Shown: positions 8,628 to 16,696 of the stretch, piece after piece
Layout: every line of letters starts with the position of its first letter
Position numbering within the stretch: the stretch's first letter is position 1
IMG/VR virus record: IMGVR_UViG_3300010157_000085
Span: 1-52,677 of that record
Origin: a virus
Direction: 5' to 3' (one strand)
Length of the DNA stretch: 52,677 bases
The notes under the pieces: model-generated
The model's input: only the letters and a program-made list of their open reading frames with translations
The model's database searches: none
Told to the model about the DNA's origin: nothing
Translations under genes and position numbers: made by a program

Positions 8628-9251
8628 TTAAATAAACTCAATACTGGCACTGATAACCATGGTATCACCAGGGTTAAGCACTACCCCATCTGTAAAACTC
8701 GACTTAAGAAACAATTTGCCATTAGCAGTATTGTTCCCACCTACTACGCGAGTTCCAGCGGGTATTACATTGGTGCTCACTGGGCTATCATTGCTGGCAC
8801 GCTGTACGGTCCAGGTGTTACCAGTACCTGTTACAACAGTGATAACTTCGCTAAATGCTTGTACAAAGAATGGATATGAACTAGGAAAGCTACTAGCGTC
8901 TGTTACCACCAGAGTTGTAGCGCCAGGGTTCAGCTGAGACGCCAGCATTGTATCCGCAGAACTGGCTTGGCCATTAAACAGACCAATGTTAGTTATAACC
9001 TGTGGCCCATTGCTTGTAAGAGCAGCAGTTAGCACCAGTGTATCGTTAGTTGTTAGAGTGCTTGCAAACGTTCCGGATACTGCAACGCGGTTACCAGCGG
9101 GGCTACTAATTGTTACGTCTGTTCCTAGTGCTGGTGATATGCCAGTTCCCCACTGCATGTAACGTGGTTGAGCTGCTGTGTATCCACTTCCAACTATAAC
9201 TGCAGCCAGATTATTTCTCACCTGGCTGGTCAAGGCTGTTGTTATCATCAT
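8628..9251 (-). CDS. Putative minor tail/virion protein with GLFNG segment
   Basis: About 207 residues beginning MMITTALTSQVRNNLA. It contains YMQWGTGISPA, a beta-rich core, then NIGLFNGQASSADTMLASQ and a C-terminus ending in DTMVISASIEFI. This layout (a WGTG segment, then an IGLFN segment, then a short beta C-terminus) is seen in small phage tail-tip or fibre-adaptor proteins, but I cannot name the family. AAAGGA lies just before two consecutive ATGs (9251 and 9248); the second has the better spacing. A GTG at 9299 would extend it by 16 residues but lacks a ribosome site and would cover most of the small upstream gene. Confidence 0.75.
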   Translation of the reverse strand: MMITTALTSQVRNNLAAVIVGSGYTAAQPRYMQWGTGISPALGTDVTISSPAGNRVAVSGTFASTLTTNDTLVLTAALTSNGPQVITNIGLFNGQASSADTMLASQLNPGATTLVVTDASSFPSSYPFFVQAFSEVITVVTGTGNTWTVQRASNDSPVSTNVIPAGTRVVGGNNTANGKLFLKSSFTDGVVLNPGDTMVISASIEFI

Positions 9252-9351
9252 CTTCCTTTGATAAAGTAACGGCACCCAGGATTTCCCGAGTACCGTCACT
9301 TCTTATTATTTCAATTGATACGACGCTTACGTTCGCAACTATGTCATTCAT
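9211..9351 (-). CDS. Small 46-residue protein
   Basis: A small reading frame starts in a TAATG overlap with the stop of the upstream gene and ends inside the start of the next gene. The product begins MNDIVANVSVVSIEIIRSDG and ends with an acidic, soluble-looking tail (KEDDDNNSLDQPGEK). The tight junction and protein-like composition favour a real gene. The 41-nt overlap with the downstream gene and the lack of an independent ribosome site count against it. Confidence 0.5.
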   Translation of the reverse strand: MNDIVANVSVVSIEIIRSDGTREILGAVTLSKEDDDNNSLDQPGEK

Positions 9352-10100
9352 TAGTTCTGCTGACGGTAGGTTCTTTTCTGTGTTGTCTGAAACAGGTTAC
9401 CACTGTAGGTAGCAAAGTATCCATCATATTCCTGGGTCTCACTGGCCTGGGTAATAATCTGACGAACCTGTTGCTGTCCAGTAATTGTACCAGTTGTAGT
9501 AACCGTTGTGCCACCTGTTAGGATGGTAGAGTTGGAAATCATTCCACCAAAACCAACAACGTAGGTGTGAACTGTTACGTCATCGATCCAATTGGGTGTT
9601 GCATTAGGCGTGCCAACATAGTTAGGATAAGTAGTGCCAAGAGCACCAGTGATTGTTACAGCTGTAAGCGTAGGAGCCGTACCGCTACCACTTACAACTG
9701 ATAGCACGATACCGCTAGGGACAATGATATCTACTACAGCACCACCGTTAGCTGCACCAGTGTTACCCTTGAGAAGCTGAGCAGGGCCAGCATTGACAAA
9801 GAATGTACTTGAGCTGAGTGGCCCAGCACCGAGAGCTGTTACCAGGTCACTAACCTTACCGGTGCTACCAGTAATCGTAGCGGTTTTAACGCCAGTGCCA
9901 GTACCACTGATTGTAAATGTACTACCACTAAGAACACCCGTTAGTCGAAGAATACCACTAGCCTGAGCAAAGGCATTTACCAGAAAGGCTTCATCAATTG
10001 GTGGGTCGGGGTTGGCAGGAGTAACACCAGCACGCGTCTGAGCACGTAGTAGCGCCTTGTTACCCTGCTCCTGTGGTACGTTAGGAGTTGGAATTGCCAT
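9351..10100 (-). CDS. Putative virion structural protein
   Basis: A 249-residue Gly/Thr-rich beta protein with a hydrophilic N-terminus (PTPNVPQEQGNKALLRAQTRAG) and a basic, Gln-rich C-terminus (KRTYRQQN). The middle is a run of short strands typical of phage structural domains. I do not recognise it. It lies downstream of the capsid genes, which suggests a head-tail joining, tail or decoration role. No conserved catalytic pattern is visible. Confidence 0.77.
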   Translation of the reverse strand: MAIPTPNVPQEQGNKALLRAQTRAGVTPANPDPPIDEAFLVNAFAQASGILRLTGVLSGSTFTISGTGTGVKTATITGSTGKVSDLVTALGAGPLSSSTFFVNAGPAQLLKGNTGAANGGAVVDIIVPSGIVLSVVSGSGTAPTLTAVTITGALGTTYPNYVGTPNATPNWIDDVTVHTYVVGFGGMISNSTILTGGTTVTTTGTITGQQQVRQIITQASETQEYDGYFATYSGNLFQTTQKRTYRQQN

Positions 10101-10154
10101 TGTATTTCACCTATTCTTTTAAGATATTTTCCGTATTAGTAAGGACTCTATAAG

Positions 10155-10433
10155 TTAGAAGCCGCGAGTAGTGGTGTTGTACTGGTCATTCTGGAATACA
10201 AAACCATTGTTATTACTACCGGCCCAACCGTTACCACTCAAAGTTGGGGTAGCGTAACCACTAACAACAGCACCTGCAAAAGTCTGAGGAAGCCAGACGT
10301 TGTAAAGTGCTGAGCTGGTTGGTGAAAGGCCACTAAGCGTGGTATTTGGAGGCAGAACTGCCTTGACTGCTGGCTGGCTAGTTACAACTTCATCCTCTAC
10401 GGGGGCTGCTGCTTGTGATGTCTTGTCGCTCAT
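10155..10433 (-). CDS. Small virion-region protein
   Basis: A 92-residue protein with an Ala/Pro/Glu-rich N-terminus and a C-terminal half rich in Gly, Asn and aromatic residues (GWAGSNNNGFVFQNDQY). The start MSDKTSQ is chosen because AAGGAGC precedes it at good spacing; a start nine codons earlier lacks this. I do not recognise the family. Its place in the capsid gene run suggests a minor head component. Confidence 0.72.
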   Translation of the reverse strand: MSDKTSQAAAPVEDEVVTSQPAVKAVLPPNTTLSGLSPTSSALYNVWLPQTFAGAVVSGYATPTLSGNGWAGSNNNGFVFQNDQYNTTTRGF

Positions 10434-10472
10434 TTGTGCTCCTTGATATAAGTAGAGCAACAGCCCTACTAT

Positions 10473-11039
10473 CTACTTGGTCGGTTTAGGCTTTGAGTTA
10501 CTAGTGCTATTGTTCCAAACTTGCTCCCAGCTCTGGCTTGGGCCCTTGGGCTCAGCCTCGTCTGGCAGATCAATCTTGTACATTCCGTTGTTATCGCTAG
10601 CACCAGCATTCAGGCTCTCACGGAGTCGGTCTGCATGGCTTTCGTTTGCATCGCTCTCATCCACAAGAGTAGAGATCTTGTCCATGGCATCGTCTTCACT
10701 GAGAAAAGCGATCTTGCCACGTTGTACGGCACGCAGAAGATATGGGTCCTGACGGATATCATCTGAAATAGGTTGAACACTGCCGTGATAACCAGCTGCT
10801 GTAAGCTTGAAGCTGCCTTTTGCACTGGTAAAAACTGTACTGCTTGTCATCATGTTTTCGATCCAGTCATTTGTCTGGATACTCTTGAGGCCCTGAAAGT
10901 TAACAGCTGATGATGTCCTTGCAGCACTAAGGTCTGCGGGGTCTGCATGGTGTTCTTCATAGTGACCACCCAGATCAACTACTGGTACTGCTGTGCTCTC
11001 GCTGCTGACATCGCTTGATTTTGATACTGTTCTTGCCAT
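10473..11039 (-). CDS. Hypothetical protein immediately downstream of capsid gene
   Basis: A 188-residue hydrophilic protein with strongly charged ends, probably largely helical in the middle (DDIRQDPYLLRAVQRGKIAF, then an acidic stretch). I do not recognise the family. A strong AAGGAG precedes the ATG. It follows the major capsid gene after a hairpin that probably lowers read-through, so it may be made in smaller amounts than the capsid protein. A head-completion role is possible from position only. Confidence 0.77.
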   Translation of the reverse strand: MARTVSKSSDVSSESTAVPVVDLGGHYEEHHADPADLSAARTSSAVNFQGLKSIQTNDWIENMMTSSTVFTSAKGSFKLTAAGYHGSVQPISDDIRQDPYLLRAVQRGKIAFLSEDDAMDKISTLVDESDANESHADRLRESLNAGASDNNGMYKIDLPDEAEPKGPSQSWEQVWNNSTSNSKPKPTK

Positions 11040-11115
11040 TTTATTCTCCTTGTTTCAAGGGGCTATTTGCCCTAACAGATCTAGGAATTCTAGATGTGCT
11101 TTATAATTTAGAAAT

Positions 11116-11152
11116 GATCTGGGCCCCATACCGGCAGGCGGTAGCCCAGATC
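11116..11152 (-). terminator. Hairpin after capsid gene, probable partial terminator
   Basis: In the minus-strand transcript GATCTGGGC pairs perfectly with GCCCAGATC (9 bp), and an inner TACCG/CGGTA stem extends the hairpin. It lies just past the capsid stop codon and is followed by an A/T-rich stretch (ATTTCTAAATTATAAAG) without a clean U-run. It is therefore more likely a partial terminator or RNA-stabilising hairpin than a full intrinsic terminator. Confidence 0.65.
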
Positions 11153-11167
11153 CTATCTAGGTTAATA

Positions 11168-12178
11168 CTAAGCCTTGACGATCTTGCCGAGGCCACGTGG
11201 GTTAAGAACAATCTCTGAAACGAGTTCGTCCATGACCCAACCCTTGTGGAACTTCTCAGGGGTGTGGTTCTCTTCGACGTCGAGGGAGTACATGACTGGG
11301 AATACACCGAGGAATTCGGGGCTTGGGGTCATGTAAACAGTGCCCTGAGGAACTTCGATCGAACGTTGGACTTGGAATCCACCGAACTGAACGATGCGCT
11401 CACCAGCGACAACGCGGTCCTTGAAGGCCCAACCGGTCTGGTTGATGTCCCACTTGTAAAGGTCACGGTAGTCAATTGGGTTGAACAGCAAACGGCTGGC
11501 TTCCAACTGGTGAACTTCGATGAGGGCAACAAGGTCGTACATCGAGTCAGGGGTGATGTAACCCGACAACTCGTTGACAACGTGGTTAGGGCTAACCGTG
11601 TGGTTAGGGTCAACAGCGTAGTTGTTGATAGCAGCTTCAAGAACAGTGATAAGACGAGCGTCTTCCTGCATCATGATGGCTTGCTTGCTCATGTCCTGAG
11701 CATATTCTACGATGTTAACTCGCAGGTACCAAAGGTCTTCCTTCTTGATCTGTGGGAAGGTGGCAATACGGAACAGGCGGACCGGAACCTTCTTACCTTC
11801 GAAAGGAGTCACACGGACTTCACCTTCGTTACCCGACAGGATGTAGGCCTGACCGTACTCGTCCAAGACGTCGTACATGACAGGGACACCCGGGGTTAGT
11901 GGGTCTTCCAAAAGAACGTTACGGGTCATACCCTGGTAACGAAGCTTCAATTGGATAGGACCAATCATACCCTGGCCCAAACGGACCATGTAGTTGTCCT
12001 TGTCAGCAAGGATACCAGCAAGACGACGTTGCTTCTCTTCACGTGTTGCAGTCTTACGACCGGTTGCAGAAGCGAGACGCTCTTGAGCCTCTACGATTCC
12101 GGCGACATAGTCGTCCGACTTACGAGCTGTGCGAGGAGCCAGGTGGTCCGCTACAGCGCCATTAGGTGAAATACTCAT
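11168..12178 (-). CDS. Major capsid protein (probable HK97 fold)
   Basis: 336 residues. Its place two genes after the maturation protease and scaffold candidates, the strong ribosome site, and codon use that looks more biased than its neighbours all fit the major head protein. The N-terminal 60 residues are charged and helical (AHAPRTARKSDD-like region, then REEKQRRLAGILADKD), as expected of a delta-domain or scaffold-interacting arm. A beta-rich core follows (EDPLTPGVPVMYDVLDEYG, then VRVTPFEGKKVPVRLFRIA), with a long helix near 155-180 and a C-terminal segment GRIVQFGGFQ-like with VPQGTVYMTPSPEFLGVF. Fold assignment is by layout, not by a diagnostic motif. Hairpin downstream. Confidence 0.85.
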   Translation of the reverse strand: MSISPNGAVADHLAPRTARKSDDYVAGIVEAQERLASATGRKTATREEKQRRLAGILADKDNYMVRLGQGMIGPIQLKLRYQGMTRNVLLEDPLTPGVPVMYDVLDEYGQAYILSGNEGEVRVTPFEGKKVPVRLFRIATFPQIKKEDLWYLRVNIVEYAQDMSKQAIMMQEDARLITVLEAAINNYAVDPNHTVSPNHVVNELSGYITPDSMYDLVALIEVHQLEASRLLFNPIDYRDLYKWDINQTGWAFKDRVVAGERIVQFGGFQVQRSIEVPQGTVYMTPSPEFLGVFPVMYSLDVEENHTPEKFHKGWVMDELVSEIVLNPRGLGKIVKA

Positions 12179-12197
12179 GATTAATTTACCTTTCTAA

Positions 12198-12731
12198 TTA
12201 GTTGGCGGTAGCCAGGCCATTGGCTAGACGGACAACAATTTGTGTTGGGCTGATGACGTCGATCAGCTCAGCGACTGGAACGGCACAGATCGTACCTGTA
12301 GAGGCGCTGGTGTCAGATTTCGAGGTTAGCTGACCAGTACCACTAGTGGTGTAAAGGTAGTTACGGGTGCCGCTTGTGCTGACCGTGTACGCCTGAGTGG
12401 TGTCAAATGCAGGAGCCGTGATGGTGAAGAAGGCATTGCTGCCACCCAGCCATACTGCCCAGCTGTTGATACCAACCTGGGTTACATCGTCAATGTTGGG
12501 GTTGCGGTCAAGTGCGCTAAGGCCAAAAGGCTTTGCACCATTTACCGTAGCAACGCTACCAGCATTGGCAACTGTGTCAGGTCCACTGCGGTACATAACC
12601 ATGCCCGAGTAGATGTTGGTCGTGTCACTGGGGTCCAGGAACGTGTTGTATGGAGTAGCCTCATACTTTTCGTACAATGGGGTGCACGTACGGTGTACCC
12701 CAACGTTTGCTACGCTATTGAGTTGCAGCAT
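12198..12731 (-). CDS. Putative head decoration or minor capsid protein
   Basis: 177 residues, beta-rich, with a Thr/Ser/Gly-rich C-terminal half ending in a small hydrophobic strand domain (VPVAELIDVISPTQIVVRLANG). It has no Cys pairs and no membrane segment. It lies directly upstream of the major capsid gene and has its own strong AAGGAGA ribosome site. Small beta proteins here are often decoration or stabilisation proteins, but I do not recognise the family, so the role is inference. Confidence 0.77.
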   Translation of the reverse strand: MLQLNSVANVGVHRTCTPLYEKYEATPYNTFLDPSDTTNIYSGMVMYRSGPDTVANAGSVATVNGAKPFGLSALDRNPNIDDVTQVGINSWAVWLGGSNAFFTITAPAFDTTQAYTVSTSGTRNYLYTTSGTGQLTSKSDTSASTGTICAVPVAELIDVISPTQIVVRLANGLATAN

Positions 12732-12758
12732 CTTTCTTTCTCCTTGTAGGGGGTTTGG

Positions 12759-14198
12759 TTAAAGTGTCATCAGCCAGTCGTCAGAAGCAATGTCCTGACG
12801 AGTAACTGTTGAGGCCGTTGTCAACCGACCCATCTCTGGCAGGCGGCTGTTGCCACTTGCCAATTTTTGGCTCCGGGGTTGACGTGCCCCAGACTCTTCA
12901 AACAGGTCCAGGCTAGCTACAAAACCTGCTAGCTTTGCACTGTCCATCTGCTCGAACTTTGCCAGGTGCTTGGCACGGTCATCTTCTTGGACCATGCCTA
13001 GCTTCTCCAGGCGCTCAACGAGAGCCAGGCTCTCAAAGATCTTCTCACGGCTAGCTTGAACAGCACCGAGAGCATTCTGATAGGGAACGAATGCCGGGTT
13101 AGTGGCGTCCATGGGGAAAACCTCCTGCTTGTGTGGCTCTTGGCCGGGGACGATCCCCGTACCGCTGCCATCGTTGTAATAGGGAACATAACCAGCGTCT
13201 TCAGCGTTAAGCTCTTCGCCTTCAAGTACGTTAGTTGTGAAGTCAGGCATCATTGCCCGAGCGCGGTCCCAGACACCAGCCTGGTCATCAAGGTCGCGAA
13301 CGTCAACAGTTACACCAGTTTCCTGGTTACCATTCGTGGCTTCCTTCTTGCCCTTGCCCTTCTTTTTCTTGTTCAACCAGGGTGGCTTGCCATCGCTGTC
13401 TTCGTCATCCTTGTCTTCGTCCTTCTCGTCCTTCTCTTCCTTCTTGCAGCTCTTGCAGCCCTTGCCCTTGCAGTCCTTGCAGTTCTTCTTGGCAGCAAAC
13501 TTGTTAATCTCATCTAGCAAGCCTTCAAGCTGCTCAAGGTCAGCACTGGCCTGCTTGTAGTCACCGGTGTTGACCAGGTCGTTCTCGATGTCAAGAACAA
13601 TAGAAGCGACAGTACCAACAACCTCATTGACATCACTATCGGTGTTAGCAAACTTGCTAACCGTTGAGGCTTCGTTGCTAGCAGTGATAATGTTGGAAAA
13701 GTCGAAGTCGACTTCTTCCTTGATAGCGGTACGGATATCACGACTGGCCTTGTAAACCTGGTACAAGCTCTCATCGATGGGGTCAATGCTTGCAGCTCGT
13801 GTTAGCTTAGGAGCACCAAGACTACCCTCTGGTAGGCCCTCAATATTGCCACCAAATCCAGTGCTAGGAGCTAGTGTGCCTGGACCATTTTCTGGGTCTG
13901 GGCCACCGAGAGCATAAACCTGACTCATGCCTGGCATGCCAACAATTTCTCCAGGCTGTCCACCGCTTGGGTCAGCAGCTTCAAGGTCAGCAACCTGAAG
14001 CTGGCGCTTCATCGGGTTAGAAAGATTACCAACCTGGTTGATAACAGGAACTTCTGCGGGTACCATTGCATCGGCATATGGTTGAATATTTTGCAGGTGT
14101 GGCAACTGGCGAGCAGGGGTTGCACTGGTACCTGATAGGCCGTTCATCTGGAAAGCATTGTCTGCTTCCTTGATCAGCTCATTATCGAAACGACTCAT
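12759..14198 (-). CDS. Probable capsid scaffold/assembly protein with Cys4 knot
   Basis: 479 hydrophilic residues with low-complexity and helical segments, in the usual scaffold position between maturation protease and capsid. The centre has CxxC-x4-CxxC (Cys240, 243, 248, 251), followed by an extreme Lys/Asp/Glu stretch (252-286), unusual for a scaffold and suggestive of metal or nucleic-acid binding. The region 355-479 is helical and may contact the capsid protein. Its ATG overlaps the upstream stop (ATGA) with GAGGAG just before. Candidate cleavage target of the adjacent protease. An alternative is a minor capsid or internal protein. Confidence 0.72.
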   Translation of the reverse strand: MSRFDNELIKEADNAFQMNGLSGTSATPARQLPHLQNIQPYADAMVPAEVPVINQVGNLSNPMKRQLQVADLEAADPSGGQPGEIVGMPGMSQVYALGGPDPENGPGTLAPSTGFGGNIEGLPEGSLGAPKLTRAASIDPIDESLYQVYKASRDIRTAIKEEVDFDFSNIITASNEASTVSKFANTDSDVNEVVGTVASIVLDIENDLVNTGDYKQASADLEQLEGLLDEINKFAAKKNCKDCKGKGCKSCKKEEKDEKDEDKDDEDSDGKPPWLNKKKKGKGKKEATNGNQETGVTVDVRDLDDQAGVWDRARAMMPDFTTNVLEGEELNAEDAGYVPYYNDGSGTGIVPGQEPHKQEVFPMDATNPAFVPYQNALGAVQASREKIFESLALVERLEKLGMVQEDDRAKHLAKFEQMDSAKLAGFVASLDLFEESGARQPRSQKLASGNSRLPEMGRLTTASTVTRQDIASDDWLMTL

Positions 14199-15022
14199 TG
14201 TAGCTCCTCGCTAGTTTTCTTGTCGGTGTTATCTTGATCAGTAGCATCGCCCATTGCACCTTCTGTTTTCATGGTTGCATCGAGCTGTAATGCTTGTTGC
14301 ATTCGAACTACTGGTTGTTTTGGTAGAATCATTTGACTATCTAAAAACATTCCAGGGCTTGCTTGCATCTGTGGTTGTTGTGGCTTTTCCGCTAAAGCAA
14401 GTCTTTGTATCGTTGCTTGAACTTTTTTTGTAGGTTTGTTTTTATTAGGATTGCTATTCTTAGACTTGCTATTATATACTTCAAAAGTTTGTGGTATGTT
14501 AAATGGCACACTAGCAAGGCCATCAAGTTTAAATCGTTTAAGATCAATTCCCGTTGCTGGTGCTGCTGGAGTTCTAAAAGCTTTTGGTGGCAAAGTGCCA
14601 TAGCATGCCTGTGTGGTACAAGTACCATCTACTATACTCGTGTTACCACATACTTTACATTTCTCTTTTTCAACTTTTTCTGAATTTGGAGAAAATTGAT
14701 CAATTATAGCAACAGGTGTCTGACCATCAACAAAAGCTTTTTTCTTGGTCTTCTTCTTTTGATCAGGAGCGCCACCCATTGCATCATTGGCAGCATCAGC
14801 AATTGCAGCATTTTGAACCATTGTTGCCATAGCGTATTCCTGGTAGGCTTGCTCTAGCCTGGGATCAAGGTAGTTGCAGGCAGCATTAGCACAGATTCCA
14901 TCACGGTAGCCACCGGATCCACATTGTGGGCAGTTGTCAATAGGCTGGCTGACAACGGGCAAGCGCATTCCGCTGTAACCCTGCTTTGGATCCAGGGCTT
15001 CACTTACCTTGAGGATTGGCAT
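14195..15022 (-). CDS. Double zinc-ribbon protein in head assembly cluster
   Basis: 275 residues with two Cys4 knuckles of the same design: CPQCGSGGYRDGICANAAC near the N-terminus and CKVCGNTSIVDGTCTTQAC in the middle, each C-x2-C-x10or so-C-x4-C. The rest is Lys/Gln/Pro-rich and probably disordered. The ATG is in a TAATG overlap with the protease stop, and its own stop overlaps the next gene, so all three proteins are co-translated. No known function. A scaffold partner or a core protein cut by the protease are possibilities. A start nine codons upstream would overlap the protease and is less likely. Confidence 0.77.
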   Translation of the reverse strand: MPILKVSEALDPKQGYSGMRLPVVSQPIDNCPQCGSGGYRDGICANAACNYLDPRLEQAYQEYAMATMVQNAAIADAANDAMGGAPDQKKKTKKKAFVDGQTPVAIIDQFSPNSEKVEKEKCKVCGNTSIVDGTCTTQACYGTLPPKAFRTPAAPATGIDLKRFKLDGLASVPFNIPQTFEVYNSKSKNSNPNKNKPTKKVQATIQRLALAEKPQQPQMQASPGMFLDSQMILPKQPVVRMQQALQLDATMKTEGAMGDATDQDNTDKKTSEELQ

Positions 15023-15699
15023 TAGTAGCGCCTCTTGTCTGTAAGCCAAGCGCTCTCATCTGCTGGATCAAATACAAAACTAAGTTCGAAGAAGTTTGGC
15101 TTGATGCAGCTTTCGAATACCAGGCTCTCACTGCGGCTACCCTCTTTATAGACGGTAACTGTACGGCCCTTCATGCGTGGGATGTGAACACAGTACTCAC
15201 TGGGCTTGCTAGCATACTTACCGCATGCACTGCACTGAGTGCCTTCTACGTCAGCTCCCATGCTTACAGCCTTTAGCTTGCCATCCATGATTGCGCTAGC
15301 TAGCTTGGGGAATGACTGAGCGTCAACTTCCATCAAGCAGTAAACACTGGCATCGATAACGCCACTGTCCAGCTTGGCTTCTTTGTACATGGCATCCAGG
15401 ATCACTCCACGAGCACGATCTGGGTCACTGTTGTTGTGCTCAACATAGATAGGGCGACCAATAAAGGTCTTATAACCCTTCTTGATCTGATCTACAGGCC
15501 AGCCATCATAGTTTGCATTAACACGGCTACTGATAGCACGGCTAGCAGCGTAAACGTAACCTTTTTCAGGTTTAAAGTTTGGGAAGTCTTCTAGCTTGAC
15601 CTGAGCAAGGTCAATGCTTTGAGTGCGTGCAGACAGAGACATCAGGCTGCTACGTCCCATAAGTCCAACAGTTGGTGCGCTATACTTTATCATATTCAA
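15022..15699 (-). CDS. Prohead (capsid) maturation serine protease
   Basis: 225 residues. It has the layout of phage prohead proteases: IYVEHNN with His88 (general base), then GVILDAMY, then a variable segment and LKAVSMGADV with nucleophile Ser146. The next stretch CSACG-x10-CVH (Cys156, Cys159, Cys170, His172) is a small zinc-like knuckle that follows the SMG box in a sub-branch of this family. It would cleave scaffold and capsid N-termini inside the prohead. It is followed by overlapping genes for a double zinc-ribbon protein and the probable scaffold, then capsid. Upstream is an A/T-rich gap that may hold a promoter. Confidence 0.87.
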   Translation of the reverse strand: MNMIKYSAPTVGLMGRSSLMSLSARTQSIDLAQVKLEDFPNFKPEKGYVYAASRAISSRVNANYDGWPVDQIKKGYKTFIGRPIYVEHNNSDPDRARGVILDAMYKEAKLDSGVIDASVYCLMEVDAQSFPKLASAIMDGKLKAVSMGADVEGTQCSACGKYASKPSEYCVHIPRMKGRTVTVYKEGSRSESLVFESCIKPNFFELSFVFDPADESAWLTDKRRY

Positions 15700-15751
15700 C
15701 GCCTAGTTTATTCAAAGAAGCATTTTACATTGTTTTAATGTTTATTTTGTG

Positions 15752-16144
15752 TTAAATCTTCTGATTGTTTTGATTTTTTAGAATCTGAGTTAGGTCCTCA
15801 AGAATAATCTTGTGCTCTTCACTGACATACAGATGGTACTCTGCTAGCTCAGCGGCTATCCTGTCAGCACGCTTGGCTGCAATAAGCAGGATTGCCCCCT
15901 GCAGGCCAGCCAGTGTAGATAGACATAGGTTAAGAAGGATATAAGGATAAGGATCAAAATGATGTTGATTCGCTCCGTTATATACCATCCATACCGCCAT
16001 AAAAAAACAGAAAGCAGCAACAAAAGGCCAGCTGCCCATGCTACGGCGCATAACATCAGCACTTTTTTCTCCGAACGTTCTTTGGTCACCACTACGTACG
16101 TTGGGATGAAAGTCCCAGTGACCAACACGTTTTACAACGCGCAT
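15752..16144 (-). CDS. DUF1003 family membrane protein
   Basis: 130 residues matching the DUF1003 pattern: RTFGEKSADVMRRSMGSWPF, a first membrane helix (about 41-56), then the signature FDPYPYILLNLCLSTLAGLQ leading into a second helix (about 68-90), and a soluble helical tail. The biochemical role of DUF1003 is not known; in phages such two-helix proteins are sometimes considered holin candidates. Its ATG overlaps the stop of the upstream membrane protein (ATGA), so the two are coupled and may act together at the membrane. It sits oddly between portal and protease. Confidence 0.85.
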   Translation of the reverse strand: MRVVKRVGHWDFHPNVRSGDQRTFGEKSADVMRRSMGSWPFVAAFCFFMAVWMVYNGANQHHFDPYPYILLNLCLSTLAGLQGAILLIAAKRADRIAAELAEYHLYVSEEHKIILEDLTQILKNQNNQKI

Positions 16145-16500
16145 CAGTCTTCTCCGTCTATTAAACCCTTGTGATAACCCTTGTGCTCTGCAAAATCTTC
16201 TTTGATAGTATCAATACGCATGTTGAGTATGTCCTGGCCATGCTTTAGATCATCCACTGATCGTTCTATCCGGTTCATCTGGTCCTTGACACTGCTTCCA
16301 CCGTTGGGCTTGTACTGTGCCAGTATCTCGGTGAAGCGCTCTCCCTGAGCCTCAATGATCTCATCAACCTTGTTATCATAGTGTTTGGTGATTAGTTTAT
16401 ATACTAACCTGCCCAACACTGAGAAGAAGGTTGCGGCAAAAAAGAAGTTGGCAATATATCCAAACCAACTGTTACTGGTATCAAAGAAGCTGGCCAACAT
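16144..16500 (-). CDS. Single-span membrane protein with coiled coil, holin-like
   Basis: 118 residues: a hydrophobic helix (about 12-36, rich in Phe) followed by a charged helical C-terminus with heptad character (about 65-105, MNRIERSVDDLKHGQDILNM). This layout resembles small phage membrane proteins annotated as holins, but no diagnostic motif is seen. It is coupled to the DUF1003 gene by an ATGA overlap. A lysis or membrane-attachment role is inferred. Confidence 0.75.
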   Translation of the reverse strand: MLASFFDTSNSWFGYIANFFFAATFFSVLGRLVYKLITKHYDNKVDEIIEAQGERFTEILAQYKPNGGSSVKDQMNRIERSVDDLKHGQDILNMRIDTIKEDFAEHKGYHKGLIDGED

Positions 16501-16501
16501 A

Positions 16502-16696
16502 TTAGAACTCTTCGTCTATCTTCTCATAGATACTGTTCTCAAGGTTGAGCTTGTGGGCATTGCGTGCCTTTACGCCTTCACCTTCTTTGATAATATCTAT
16601 CTTGACAAGGGGGCTAACAATATCCAAGAAGCTTGTCTTGTTGAAAGATACCTTGGGAAGGATGCTGGGTGAACGATCATCAAACAATCTGCTCAT
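16502..16696 (-). CDS. Small 64-residue hypothetical protein
   Basis: A short soluble protein (SRLFDDRSPSILPKVSF at the start; acidic end YEKIDEEF). It is joined to the portal gene by an ATGA overlap and precedes the membrane protein by one base, so it is part of the same translational chain. No family recognised; possibly a portal or head-completion partner. Confidence 0.7.
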   Translation of the reverse strand: MSRLFDDRSPSILPKVSFNKTSFLDIVSPLVKIDIIKEGEGVKARNAHKLNLENSIYEKIDEEF